Below, one piece after another: positions 26,817 through 35,486 of a stretch of 64,000 nucleotides of DNA. The DNA comes from Bacillus_BD oryzisoli. GTDB lineage: Bacteria; Bacillota; Bacilli; Bacillales; Cytobacillaceae. The notes beneath the pieces were generated by a model. The model saw only the letters and a list, made by a program, of their open reading frames with translations, made no database searches and was not told the origin of the DNA. Position 1 is the first letter of the stretch. The number at the start of each line of letters is the position of its first letter. The position numbers and the translations under genes are program-made. The stretch lies in the NCBI RefSeq assembly GCF_036670025.1, contig NZ_CP137640.1:3444001-3508000 (forward strand), written 5' to 3'.

Positions 26817-28280
26817 TCATACATCTCCTAATAACTTAATCGGAAATTTAATCATCACTTTTAACCCTTGACCTGGCTTGGAATCAAATTCTATTTCTCC
26901 ATTTAGACTTTGAACTCGCTGCATCATACTTGATAAACCCATGCTATGAAAAGACGGCTTTAACTTTTCTAGAGGAAATCCCACCCCATCATCACAATAG
27001 AGGATTTGTACAGTTTCATCTATTCTCATCTTAAAATCTAGTAATGATGCCTTAGCATGTTTAACTGCATTGTTCAATAATTCTTGAATGATGCGATAGA
27101 TTCCAATGGTTACTTCTTCATTTAAGGATAAATTACTTGGATTTTCTGAAAGAAATGTAATTTTAAAAGTTGATGAGATCTGAATGTATTCAAATAAGTT
27201 TTCTAAAGCCTTTTCAAGACCAAGTTCCCTTAAAAATGGAGGCCGCAGTTCATTGCAAGTCCTGCGAATTTGATGGATCGAGTCAAGTAATCCCTGCTCA
27301 ATCCCCGAAAGTGTTTCGATTAATTCCAGCTTAATGTCTTTTCGATATTTGAGTACTTCCAGCCTTCTGAATAAATCAATTTGATCCTGCAATACTGTAT
27401 CATGTAAATCACTTGATAACTGTAAACGTTGTTGTTCCTGTAAATTGAACAATAGTCTTAATACCCATTGTGGTGTTTCTTTACTTTGTAAAGCCGCTTC
27501 TAATTGGTTCATTAAATTTTCCATTACATTTAGATTTTCAAACACCATTACGGAATAACAAATCAATGTTTCAAGCCAAATGAAATCCATCTTTTCCATC
27601 ATGGACGATTCATTTAAGGACAAGATATAAGCTCTTCCGTTTCGTTCGCCTATTTTGAAGTGAATCTTATTATTAATTGATTCTAATTTTCCTAATGTTA
27701 ATGAAAGCAAGGTTTTTTCCATTGGATTTTCACTTTCTAAGATGTGAATGACAGGTTCAGAACCTGGTGTGATGGATTTTATTTCTTTCACCAATCTATT
27801 TTCCAGATCAGAAACTTTCATAATGGAAGTGAGGTCTTGAGAAAAAACCTTCAGGCTATTCTGCAGGGCTTCATAGCGATTTTTTCTCCTCTCAAGCTCC
27901 ATCTCCATCTTTTTTCTTTCAGATATATCTCTAATGGATACGACTTGTAGATATTCTTCCGTATCAGGTAAAGGAGTTGTTTTACATTCAAAGTATTTAA
28001 TGACACCAAATTTATCTATCACTCGATATTCTGTAGAGGAAGGTCTTCCTGTTTTGAGAAGTTTTTTGTGTCTTTCTTCCATGTATTGCCTGTCATCTGG
28101 ATGAATCGAGCCGGCAAATATATCCTTGTAGCGTAACTCTTCAGGAGTACTGTCAAATATCTCATAAAATGAAGGTGTTGCATATAATACATTTCGCTGT
28201 TGATTTACTATTAATAGGATATCTAATGTGTGATTCGCAATGATTTCATATATCCAATTATGTTCGTTCGCTGTTTCCAT
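26817..28280 (-). CDS. PAS-domain histidine kinase (NarL-partner type), copy A
   Basis: A 487-residue soluble kinase: PAS at residues 8-122 (VVSIRDISERKKME), a linker, HisKA_3 with His near residue 293 (SDLHDTVLQDQ), and a HATPase with ELLNNAVKHAKAS and DDGVGFPLEKL. It is clearly paralogous to the kinase at 24507-25985; both share ETPQWVLRLLFNLQEQQR. The lack of membrane segments and the PAS domain suggest an internal ligand such as a haem, flavin or small molecule. It starts with ATG and overlaps nothing upstream. Confidence 0.88.
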   Translation of the reverse strand: METANEHNWIYEIIANHTLDILLIVNQQRNVLYATPSFYEIFDSTPEELRYKDIFAGSIHPDDRQYMEERHKKLLKTGRPSSTEYRVIDKFGVIKYFECKTTPLPDTEEYLQVVSIRDISERKKMEMELERRKNRYEALQNSLKVFSQDLTSIMKVSDLENRLVKEIKSITPGSEPVIHILESENPMEKTLLSLTLGKLESINNKIHFKIGERNGRAYILSLNESSMMEKMDFIWLETLICYSVMVFENLNVMENLMNQLEAALQSKETPQWVLRLLFNLQEQQRLQLSSDLHDTVLQDQIDLFRRLEVLKYRKDIKLELIETLSGIEQGLLDSIHQIRRTCNELRPPFLRELGLEKALENLFEYIQISSTFKITFLSENPSNLSLNEEVTIGIYRIIQELLNNAVKHAKASLLDFKMRIDETVQILYCDDGVGFPLEKLKPSFHSMGLSSMMQRVQSLNGEIEFDSKPGQGLKVMIKFPIKLLGDV

Positions 28281-28433
28281 TGATCGTAATCACCTCTCTT
28301 TTTTCATGTCCTTACTATTGAGTTTACACAAAAAAGCATTAGTCTGAACCGAAAAGTTTTTGCGTGAGGATGCAACTTATTGTGGTTTGACCATCGTCAT
28401 ATATTTGAAAGATAAATTATTACTTACTTTGCA

Positions 28434-28462
28434 TTGCATTTCATGTAAAACTGTTATATTAT
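28434..28462 (+). promoter_or_regulatory. Sigma-A promoter of the lysine riboswitch-dapA transcript
   Basis: TTGCAT (28434-28439), a 17-bp spacer and TATTAT (28457-28462) place transcription start near 28469, about 30 nt before the L-box. Confidence 0.55.
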
Positions 28463-28502
28463 TTAATTAATTATATATTTTCTTATTTCAATACTTTTGA
28501 AG

Positions 28503-28679
28503 TAAGGATAGAGGCGCAAAGACCATAAGTACACAATAGGAGGATAATGAGGTCTGTAGAAGATTGTGGAAAGGGGAATTTGCCGAAGCTGAGAGAATCT
28601 CATTCTTCTTGAAGCTGGTTCTGTTATTGAATAAATACAGAACTGTCATATAGGTAACTATATGGAGGGCTATCTTACG
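28503..28679 (+). ncRNA. Lysine riboswitch (L-box)
   Basis: The closing helix pairs GTAAGGATAG (28503-28512) with CTATCTTAC (28671-28679). Hallmark blocks are AGAGGCGCAAAG, the GCCGAAGCTGAGAGAATCTC block, CTGGTTCTGTTATTGAATAA and the ATATAGGTAACTATATGGAG arm. It lies between a promoter and a terminator in front of dapA. Lysine binding is expected to favour termination and so reduce dapA expression. Confidence 0.93.
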
Positions 28680-28710
28680 CACGGAAACGTTTTTCTTATA
28701 TGTTTCTACT

Positions 28711-28739
28711 GCAGCAGCGAACCCTCGGTGCTGCTTTTT
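28711..28739 (+). terminator. Riboswitch-controlled terminator
   Basis: GCAGCA (28711-28716) pairs with TGCTGC (28729-28734), continued inside by CGA/TCG, and is followed by TTTTT. It is the OFF-state terminator of the L-box expression platform. Confidence 0.8.
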
Positions 28740-28804
28740 GCGTTTACTTAACAAGTGGCCTTCTCCCTCTAATTTTAAAATAATTAAAAGGAAGTGGAGA
28801 AGAA

Positions 28805-29710
28805 ATGAATTTCGGACAATTATTAACAGCAATGGTGACCCCATTTGATCAGAACGGTGAAGTTGATTTTACTGCGACAAGAAAGTTAGTGAATTATTTA
28901 ATTGACAATGGTACGGAAGGTTTAGTGGTAGCAGGTACAACAGGTGAATCACCAACCCTAACTGCGGAAGAGAAAGTTGAATTATTCAAAGTTGTCGTTG
29001 AAGTCGTTGATGGAAGAATCCCTGTTATTGCCGGTACTGGCTCATATAACACAAGAGAGTCCATCCACTTAACAAAGCTTGCTGAAAAAACAGGCGTAGA
29101 CGGAGTGATGCTTGTTGTTCCTTACTATAACAAGCCATCACAAGAAGGCCTATACCAACATTTCAAAGCAATTGCTGAGTCAACCACATTACCAGTTATG
29201 CTTTATAATATTCCTGGAAGAACCGGCATTAATATGACTGTTGAAACGACTGTACGTCTTGCACAGCTTCCTAATATTGTTGCAATTAAAGATGCCAGTG
29301 GCAATTTAGATGCTATGTCTGAAATTATTAGGCAGACTCCCGAAGGTTTTTCATTATACAGCGGTGATGATGGTGTAACAATACCAGTATTATCGATTGG
29401 CGGGGCTGGTATAATTTCAGTTGCTTCCCACGTGATTGGAAATGAAATGCAGACGATGATTAAGCACTTTATGAGCGGAAATCATCAAAAGGCTGCAGAA
29501 ATGCACCGCAGCCTGTTACCAGTCATGAAGGCATTATTCGCTGCACCAAATCCAACACCGGTTAAGGCAGCATTAAATTTAGCCGGTGTCCCTGTCGGCG
29601 GTGTACGTTTACCGATGGTTCCATTAAATGATGCGGAACTCAATGCCTTAAAAGAAGTTTTAAACCGGTTACACGAAAATGATGAAGAAATGGAAGAAGC
29701 AGTTAGCTGA
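28805..29710 (+). CDS. dapA: 4-hydroxy-tetrahydrodipicolinate synthase
   Basis: A 301-residue Schiff-base aldolase that condenses pyruvate with aspartate semialdehyde at the entry to the lysine/diaminopimelate pathway. Motifs: GTTGESPTLTAEEK near residue 45, the Tyr of VMLYNIPGRTG (around residue 134), the catalytic Lys of IVAIKDASGN (around residue 162) and YSGDD. It has an AAGGAAGTGGAG site. It is alone on its transcript under L-box control and ends in a clean terminator, unlike the asd-dapG-dapA order of B. subtilis. It may be a second dapA copy. Confidence 0.95.
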   Translation: MNFGQLLTAMVTPFDQNGEVDFTATRKLVNYLIDNGTEGLVVAGTTGESPTLTAEEKVELFKVVVEVVDGRIPVIAGTGSYNTRESIHLTKLAEKTGVDGVMLVVPYYNKPSQEGLYQHFKAIAESTTLPVMLYNIPGRTGINMTVETTVRLAQLPNIVAIKDASGNLDAMSEIIRQTPEGFSLYSGDDGVTIPVLSIGGAGIISVASHVIGNEMQTMIKHFMSGNHQKAAEMHRSLLPVMKALFAAPNPTPVKAALNLAGVPVGGVRLPMVPLNDAELNALKEVLNRLHENDEEMEEAVS

Positions 29711-29730
29711 GGTTGACTATAAGTTTTAAG

Positions 29731-29760
29731 AAGGCTTAGACAATTGTCTAGGCTTTTTTT
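29731..29760 (+). terminator. dapA terminator
   Basis: AAGGCTTAGACAA pairs with TTGTCTAGGCTTT (two G-U pairs) and continues into seven T. Confidence 0.85.
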
Positions 29761-29862
29761 ATTTGTCCCCCCTACTTTGGCTTCTGTATAAAAAAGGAAC
29801 AGAAAACGAATAATGACTTATGTTGTGAAATAAAGACCCCTGCTTCAAAAGGAGGATTTTTG

Positions 29863-30711
29863 ATGAAGACAAAAGCGAAATTATTATCTATTGCTCTGAT
29901 ATTAAGCGGTTTTCTGGCTTCTTGTTCCGAGCAGACGATTCCTATTGAAGAAAATGTTAATGATGTGAAAGCAGAACAAACAACTAGTCAACTGGAAACT
30001 GAGGTTAAAGAGGCAAATGGCAGCCATCCTGCTGATTGGTCTTATGAAGGAGATACAGGACCGGAATATTGGGGAGAGTTAGATCCCTCATACGCAGCTT
30101 GTTCGAAGGGAAAGGAACAGTCACCAATCAATATTGAATCTTCCCAGATAAAAGATTCTGACACGAAGGCTGATATGACCATACAATATGAGCCAACAAC
30201 TGTTACACTTGAAAACACCGGATATACGATACAAGCAAACCCTATAACAAAAAGAAATATAATTGTATTGAATAATAAAGAATATGCACTAGAGCAATTT
30301 CATTTCCATACCCCTAGCGAACATCAGTTTAATAGTAAAAACTTTCCTATGGAGCTGCATCTAGTTCATAAGGATCCCTACGGAAAACTTGCTGTCCTAG
30401 GTGTTATGATTCAAGAAGGAAATGAAAATGAGAAGCTTGCAGCTGCTTGGAATGCATTACCGAAGAAAGCATCAGAAAAGACAATTGTGAAAGAACCTGT
30501 GGACGTAAAGTCATTGCTGCCACAAAAACAAACAGCCTTCCACTATGACGGCTCATTGACTACACCGCCATGTACAGAAGGAGTAAAATGGCTTGTTTAT
30601 GAACAGCCGATTTACATGTCAAAGGATCAAATTCAAGCATTTAAAGAAAGGTTCCCTGATAATCATCGGCCTGTTCAGCCAATTAATGATAGAGAAATCA
30701 TTAAAAATTAA
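29863..30711 (+). CDS. Alpha-class carbonic anhydrase lipoprotein
   Basis: A 282-residue secreted enzyme for CO2/bicarbonate interconversion. The lipobox LASC is at residues 18-21, followed by an acidic linker. The alpha-CA domain starts at WSYEGDTGPEYWGEL. QSPINI, the zinc ligands in LEQFHFHTPSEH and ELHLVHKD, and the active-site strand DGSLTTPPCTEGVKW are all intact. The start is ATG 29863 with GGAGG 7 nt upstream. Membrane anchoring places it on the outer face of the cytoplasmic membrane. Confidence 0.93.
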   Translation: MKTKAKLLSIALILSGFLASCSEQTIPIEENVNDVKAEQTTSQLETEVKEANGSHPADWSYEGDTGPEYWGELDPSYAACSKGKEQSPINIESSQIKDSDTKADMTIQYEPTTVTLENTGYTIQANPITKRNIIVLNNKEYALEQFHFHTPSEHQFNSKNFPMELHLVHKDPYGKLAVLGVMIQEGNENEKLAAAWNALPKKASEKTIVKEPVDVKSLLPQKQTAFHYDGSLTTPPCTEGVKWLVYEQPIYMSKDQIQAFKERFPDNHRPVQPINDREIIKN

Positions 30712-30817
30712 ACTCCTGCATTATCAGGCGATAATTTCCATGTCTGGGAGTGATACACTAGTGACATGGTCCTATTTCATATGATAAATTAATACATGTA
30801 AGAGATGAACAACAAAA

Positions 30818-31221
30818 CATGAAATGGTGAGTAGTCGCGGCTCATGTTAGACATGAGTTGAGGAAAGTCCAGGCTCGCCCGGTGCTGAGATGCCCGGAGT
30901 GTTCGTGCCATCTGCAAAGGTGGGCAGAGACTTTTAGTCTCTGACGGCGGAAAAATCATGCTAAGTCCTCCTCGAGGATATGCTGAGAGTATCCTGAAAG
31001 TGCCACAGTAACGGAGTTCCTCTGGAAACGGAGGAAATGGAACGGGGTAAACCCCACGAGCGAGCAACCCAAACTTTGGTAGGGGCACCATCCGGCGGGA
31101 ATCATGAACCAAAAGGATGGATCGGTTGAATTCAATCGATAGTTATATGACTACACCTGCAGTGCGAGCTTGGCATCGTTTGAGCACGCAGGAACAGAAC
31201 CTGGCTTACAGCCATTTCATG
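30818..31221 (+). ncRNA. rnpB: RNase P RNA, Bacillus type (class B)
   Basis: P1 is formed by CATGAAATGG (30818-30827) and CCATTTCATG (31212-31221). Universally conserved segments are present: GAGGAAAGTCCAGGCTC, CGGTGCTGAGATGCCCG, GTGCCACAGTAACG, GTAAACCCCACGAGCGAG and AGAACCTGGCTTACAG. Length about 404 nt, typical of class B. It is the catalytic RNA that matures tRNA 5' ends. Its 3' end is only 54 nt from the SRP RNA gene. Confidence 0.96.
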
Positions 31222-31275
31222 AGCCGAAGTCATCTTTTTTAATTGTACACATAACATAGGTATGTTTTTTCTATA

Positions 31276-31547
31276 CATACCGTGCTAGACGGGGAGTTGG
31301 CGGTGCCCTGTAACCCGCAATCCGCCATAGCGGGGTTGAATGCCTGCTTGAGGTTTGAACATGTAAGGACTGCCTTGTAAAAGTGGTGTTGACAATTGGG
31401 TCCTGCGCAATGGAAACCTATGAATTTGGTCAGGTCCGGAAGGAAGCAGCCATAAGTAGACTATTCCATGTGCCGCAGGGTTGCCTAGTTCGAGCTTTCT
31501 TTTACAAGTAACGCTTGGTTGTTCCTATCGAGAGCAGGCGCACGGTG
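31276..31547 (+). ncRNA. ffs: Signal recognition particle RNA, large Bacillus type
   Basis: About 272 nt. The ends pair (ACCGTG near 31279 with CACGGT near 31541). The Alu-like 5' domain is present (GTGCTAGACGGGG, CGGTGCCCTGTAACCCGCAA). Domain IV carries the invariant GTCAGGTCCGGAAGGAAGCAGC loop near 31430-31450. The Alu domain is characteristic of Bacillus SRP RNA. It targets membrane and secreted proteins together with Ffh. In B. subtilis this gene neighbours tadA and dnaX, which are absent here. Confidence 0.95.
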
Positions 31548-31599
31548 TTTACTGATTTCTATTAAACAAGAAGTACATACAATTCCTAACGATTCAAGA

Positions 31600-31637
31600 G
31601 GTTGGCTAATAATCATAAGTCAGCCTTTTTTCTTTTT
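31600..31637 (+). terminator. Terminator downstream of the SRP RNA
   Basis: GGTTGGCT (31600-31607) pairs with AGTCAGCC (31618-31625), including two G-U pairs. It is followed by TTTTTTCTTTTT. Confidence 0.75.
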
Positions 31638-31749
31638 AACTTAGCTGCAGTACGTCTCTGGTCTGATTTACAATTAAAGCTCAAGCCGTTTTCTCCTTTT
31701 GATTGACTCTCTTACAATAAAAGTACGATGAACAAGGGGGAATTTCAAA

Positions 31750-32469
31750 ATGAATAAGAAAATAGTTGGAAGTATGATAGCAGCTTCATTTTTAGTTATC
31801 GCAACGGGATGTGGTACTTTTTTCGATGGAAAAGATGAAAGCAGCACTATCCTGATTGAGAAGGATAAAGCAGATGAATTGAAGCTTGAACTCAATATCG
31901 GTGCAGGAGAATTGCATGTCACTGACGGTGCAGCGGAATGGACGGAAGGAACCATTGAATACACGAACAATAAGCTAAAGCCAGATATCACATACAAGCT
32001 TAAAGACAACACAGGAAATGCCTTGATTGAACAAGACGATGGAATTTTCAAAAACATCAATCTTGGCGATGTAAAAAACAATTGGGATCTTAAGTTAACT
32101 AATGATATACCACTTGAATTGACTGTGAATGCAGGCGCTTCCGAATCTAATCTGGATTTAAAAGGATTGCAAATTCAGGACCTTGAAGTAAATGCCGGTG
32201 TCGGTGATATGACGATTGACCTTAGCGGCAGCCACGACGAAAGCATTAATGCCTCCTTACACATGGGCGTTGGAGAGTCTACGATTATCCTTCCGAAAGA
32301 TGTCGGAGTTAAAATTGAAGCATCTAATGGAATTGGAAAAGCAGATTTTGACGGTTTCATTTCCAAAGGAAACGGAATTTATGTAAACGAGGCATACGAA
32401 GACGCCGAGGTTGTTATTAACTTAGATACGGAATTAGGTGTTGGAAAGGCTACCTTTAAAATGGAATAA
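31750..32469 (+). CDS. Toast-rack family lipoprotein
   Basis: A 239-residue lipoprotein with a lipobox ending ATGC at residues 18-21. The mature part starts SSTILIEKDKADELKLELNIGAGELHV and then consists of repeated short beta strands with GVGD, GVGES, GIGKA and GVGKA turns. This is the solenoid of toast-rack/DUF2154-like domains also found in LiaF-type envelope-stress proteins. It is probably an extracytoplasmic sensor or adhesive module. It is monocistronic. Confidence 0.78.
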   Translation: MNKKIVGSMIAASFLVIATGCGTFFDGKDESSTILIEKDKADELKLELNIGAGELHVTDGAAEWTEGTIEYTNNKLKPDITYKLKDNTGNALIEQDDGIFKNINLGDVKNNWDLKLTNDIPLELTVNAGASESNLDLKGLQIQDLEVNAGVGDMTIDLSGSHDESINASLHMGVGESTIILPKDVGVKIEASNGIGKADFDGFISKGNGIYVNEAYEDAEVVINLDTELGVGKATFKME

Positions 32470-32476
32470 TCCTCAT

Positions 32477-32510
32477 AAAGGGAAACTGGTTAGTAGATCA
32501 GGTTCCCCTT
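32477..32510 (+). terminator. Terminator of the toast-rack gene
   Basis: AAGGGAAACTG pairs imperfectly with CAGGTTCCCCTT. The hairpin lies just after the stop codon. Confidence 0.5.
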
Positions 32511-32532
32511 ATTTGTTATAAAGATTATCCTT

Positions 32533-33291
32533 TTATAGATTTTTATCTCTAATCTCTGTTAAAACGCCGTCCCATAGCTTTGAGCGTGCTTCCAAGCATT
32601 TTTCTCCAATTTCATTTGCCCTTTTAAGTTTTATCGGATCATTTTCACATAACTCCAGCAATAGTTTTTCAGCCAGGGGACCATGATGTTCTTCATCCAC
32701 TTCAATATGTCTATTCAAATAAAATACTAATCTTTCACTAGAAGCATCAGTCTCCATTAAAGAGTCTACCAATGGTTTGAACATTTCTGGAATCAAGCCT
32801 TCACGTCCATAGAAAAAGGCAGCAGCTACTTCATATAGTTCCCCATTCAAGGCTAAATCTAAATTAAATGAAACAAATTGTCTGACACTCTCAGGAAAAT
32901 TGTTTTCAGCAAAAACAATTTGATAATCTTTGCCCTCTTTCAGTGGGTTTAAGAACGATTCAAACATTTTCGCATCCGCACCACACTCCTCCATTGCTTC
33001 CAAATACAAAGCAAAATGACTAGTGTATCCCCCTCTCCCATCAATATCTGATTCCTCTGCCACAACAATTTCATTAATTAAACGGGAAAAAAGCGGTTTT
33101 TCATATGGAAACCATGGTACGTCCACAGAAGTGACGGATCTTTGCAGCCTTTTTAATAAACTCATAAAATCCCAGACTGCAAACACATGATGTTTCATAA
33201 ACACTTTTACTCTTTCAGGTGTTGTGATTTCTTGATAAATAGGGTGTTGTAATAATGTTTTTCTAACAGATTCCAATTGTACTAGACTCAT
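32533..33291 (-). CDS. DUF3050 (haem-oxygenase-like fold) protein
   Basis: A 252-residue all-helical protein matching DUF3050: VRKTLLQHPIYQEIT, VFMKHHVFAVWDFMSLLKRLQ, INEIVVAEESDID and the C-terminal HIEVDEEHHGPLA. The His/Glu pattern is that of the haem-oxygenase-like di-metal fold. Enzymatic activity is not established for the family. The start has an AAAGGAGAA site. It is not linked to neighbours in an evident operon. Confidence 0.8.
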   Translation of the reverse strand: MSLVQLESVRKTLLQHPIYQEITTPERVKVFMKHHVFAVWDFMSLLKRLQRSVTSVDVPWFPYEKPLFSRLINEIVVAEESDIDGRGGYTSHFALYLEAMEECGADAKMFESFLNPLKEGKDYQIVFAENNFPESVRQFVSFNLDLALNGELYEVAAAFFYGREGLIPEMFKPLVDSLMETDASSERLVFYLNRHIEVDEEHHGPLAEKLLLELCENDPIKLKRANEIGEKCLEARSKLWDGVLTEIRDKNL

Positions 33292-33374
33292 TGCAAGTTC
33301 TCCTTTTTCATGCAGATGTATTCAAGAACTATCTTAAACGAAAAAGTTAATCATTTCCATATTTTCTAATATTT

Positions 33375-33941
33375 TTATTCCTTATGTTTTTTTCTGCAAA
33401 AGATGGTTTGTCTACCTTCTAGTTCATTTTCTTCATAATAAAGAACATGCCAGTCTCCAAACTCCGAAAGAAGTTCATTTGATTTCAGTTTGTATTGACT
33501 AGATACTTTTTGTTCACTTTTAGGTGAAAGATAAAATGTCTCCATAAAGAAATATCCATTCTCCTTCAAAATCGATTCGACCAACGGAAAAATGGAGCGA
33601 TCTAAATAATACGTGATGACAACCAGATCAAAGGAATTCTCCAAAAAGTCAAGGCTTTGCCAATCTGTCAAATCGGAGATTCGTGGATGAATGGAAAGCT
33701 GCTTTTGATCTGAAAGTAATTGAAGATATTCGATTGCCACTTCTGAGATATCCACTGCCTCTACTCGATAGCCAAGGTTAGCTAGGAATGTGCTGTTGCC
33801 GCCAAGGCCGCAGGCAAGATCAAGAGCTGTTCCTCCGTTTAGATAGTTGGACAATTCTTGTAGTCTGACATTTAGGATTGGTTCTTCACTCTTAAGAAGT
33901 TTTTCTTTATACTTTTCGTTCCATTTCTTTTTTGCATCCAT
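33375..33941 (-). CDS. Class I SAM-dependent methyltransferase (TehB-like)
   Basis: A 188-residue small-molecule methyltransferase. Motif I is LDLACGLGGNSTFLANLGYRV (residues 40-60), followed by the acidic VEAVDIS. DLVVITYYLD is motif IV, and a FMETFYLSPKS segment marks a TehB-like active-site strand. The substrate is unknown. It is a single gene between terminators. Confidence 0.8.
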   Translation of the reverse strand: MDAKKKWNEKYKEKLLKSEEPILNVRLQELSNYLNGGTALDLACGLGGNSTFLANLGYRVEAVDISEVAIEYLQLLSDQKQLSIHPRISDLTDWQSLDFLENSFDLVVITYYLDRSIFPLVESILKENGYFFMETFYLSPKSEQKVSSQYKLKSNELLSEFGDWHVLYYEENELEGRQTIFCRKKHKE

Positions 33942-34005
33942 CTAGCACTGCTCCTTGGGTATTTTCCATTTATACTCTATTGTACCATCCTTATTCAGAC
34001 ATACT

Positions 34006-34039
34006 AAAAGAACCTCCGACTGAATCAGAGGTTTCTTTT
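34006..34039 (-). terminator. Terminator of the BenE-type transporter gene
   Basis: AAAAGAACCTC pairs with GAGGTTTCTTTT with one bulge. It lies 47 nt downstream of the transporter stop on the minus strand. Confidence 0.55.
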
Positions 34040-34085
34040 ATTAGGAAATTGATTAGACATGGATTTCTAATCTAACTTCTCTATA

Positions 34086-35345
34086 TTAAGCTGTTGTTTC
34101 CACTTTTCCTTTTTTCACTGCTTTGACATTTTCGGCTTCTTGCTTTGCTTTCGAGGTGAAGTGGTCCTTCTCAACAAGGAAGGAAACTAATAAGCTTCCA
34201 AGAATCGCCCATAACGGAGCTCCAATGTTGAAAAAGGTAATACCTGACATCCCGATGATTAAAGCGAAAAAGGCACCCATTTGGAATTTAGTATCGGAAA
34301 AAGCCGTTTTTAGCGAGTTGATCAAAACACCCAGCATCGCAAGTCCAGCGATAGCTGTCACAATTACACTTGGCATAGCAATAACAAATGGAACAACTAA
34401 TGAAGCAAATAGGCCAAATATAGCAAAGAATCCACCATTTGCAAACGAGGCTGCATAACGGCTGTCTTTTTCCCCTACTTCTTTCGATGAACAAATGGCT
34501 GTCATTGGACCAGCGATATTGATCGCATGTCCGCCAAACAATGCACCAATTAGGCCAACAATGGATCCGTTCCAGGCCATCGCATTATTAGGCGGATTGT
34601 ATCCTTGAGCCATTAGTACACCTGTTGCTTGAGCATTTTCTGTACAAATAATCAGCAAGGCCAACGGAATGCCGATTGAAATGATGGCATCGATACTAAA
34701 TGACGGCATCACTAATTGTGGTAATATGAGTGTATCCTGAACATTCTGAACCTTGAACGCACCCGTTACAACAGCTAACACAACTGCGACAATTAATGCT
34801 GATAACACTGGCGGGACCTTTTTCAAAAACCGTGTTGAAAGCATAAATACAATAATAGCAGCACCAGCCAATAATGGCGAAACAGTAACAGAGTGGATCA
34901 TATCCGTAGCAAAACGAATCATCACTCCAACAATCATCCCCATAACAATTGGAAGCGGGATGAGCTTCATTACTTTATCGATTAATCCTGAAGCACCAAG
35001 AATAATGACAATAACATGGGCGACCAAATAGGCCCCTACCGCCTCATTTATTGTAAAATGAGTTAAAGATCCAGCAACTAACACAGCACCCGCAATGGAA
35101 TGCGCAACAGAAATCGGCTGCCGGTATTTAACCGCTAAGAACATTCCAAGTAATCCGCTAAAGAAATAAACGGCAAAAATCCAGCTAATCGTTTCTGCAT
35201 AAGTTAAACCGCCATTTGTCGCACCGCCGATTATAATTAACGCCGGACCGGTACAGCCAAAGATAGCAGCAACTAAACCGGCACTAACGGTATTTACATT
35301 AAGGTTTCTACGTAAATCCTTTACGTTTGTACGAAATGTATTCAT
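34086..35345 (-). CDS. BenE-family (benzoate/H+ symporter-like) transporter
   Basis: A 419-residue membrane protein with about 12 segments. The BenE hallmarks are near the start (AGLVAAIFGCTGPALIIIGGA), at QPISVAHSIAGAVL (around residue 85), and at INIAGPMTAICSSKEVG (around residue 280). The start is fixed at ATG 35345 by an AAAGGAG site; the open frame upstream is not coding. A sigma-A promoter and a MocR-type operator lie between it and the divergent regulator gene, which probably controls it. The transported solute may not be benzoate. Confidence 0.85.
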   Translation of the reverse strand: MNTFRTNVKDLRRNLNVNTVSAGLVAAIFGCTGPALIIIGGATNGGLTYAETISWIFAVYFFSGLLGMFLAVKYRQPISVAHSIAGAVLVAGSLTHFTINEAVGAYLVAHVIVIILGASGLIDKVMKLIPLPIVMGMIVGVMIRFATDMIHSVTVSPLLAGAAIIVFMLSTRFLKKVPPVLSALIVAVVLAVVTGAFKVQNVQDTLILPQLVMPSFSIDAIISIGIPLALLIICTENAQATGVLMAQGYNPPNNAMAWNGSIVGLIGALFGGHAINIAGPMTAICSSKEVGEKDSRYAASFANGGFFAIFGLFASLVVPFVIAMPSVIVTAIAGLAMLGVLINSLKTAFSDTKFQMGAFFALIIGMSGITFFNIGAPLWAILGSLLVSFLVEKDHFTSKAKQEAENVKAVKKGKVETTA

Positions 35346-35377
35346 TTCTATCTCCTTTCGAACATTACTATTTAGTG

Positions 35378-35405
35378 ATAATATGTAATTTATATGATAA
35401 GTCAA
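35378..35405 (-). promoter_or_regulatory. Promoter of the BenE-type gene
   Basis: On the minus strand TTGACT (35405-35400), a 16-bp spacer and TATTAT (35383-35378) form a good sigma-A promoter 33 nt before the start codon. Confidence 0.6.
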
Positions 35406-35422
35406 AAAGTTCTCTTTGTACC

Positions 35423-35460
35423 CATCCAATTGGCTTGTCCTAGTATAATCCAATTGGATG
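35423..35460. promoter_or_regulatory. Inverted-repeat operator between benE-like and mocR-like genes
   Basis: CATCCAATTGG (35423-35433) and CCAATTGGATG (35450-35460) are perfect 11-bp inverted repeats with 16 bp between them. A TATAAT (35444-35449) for the regulator gene lies inside. The site sits upstream of the transporter promoter and over the regulator promoter, the arrangement expected for a MocR activator that represses itself. Confidence 0.65.
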
Positions 35461-35486
35461 CATAATTGGCTGAGGTGGTTGATTAA

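Noticed and set aside
28488..28844. Minus-strand open frame of 118 codons
   Set aside because: It covers the lysine riboswitch and terminator in antisense and has no protein-like features.
30789..31112. Minus-strand open frame of 107 codons
   Set aside because: It lies within the RNase P RNA on the opposite strand, with no ribosome binding site or family match.
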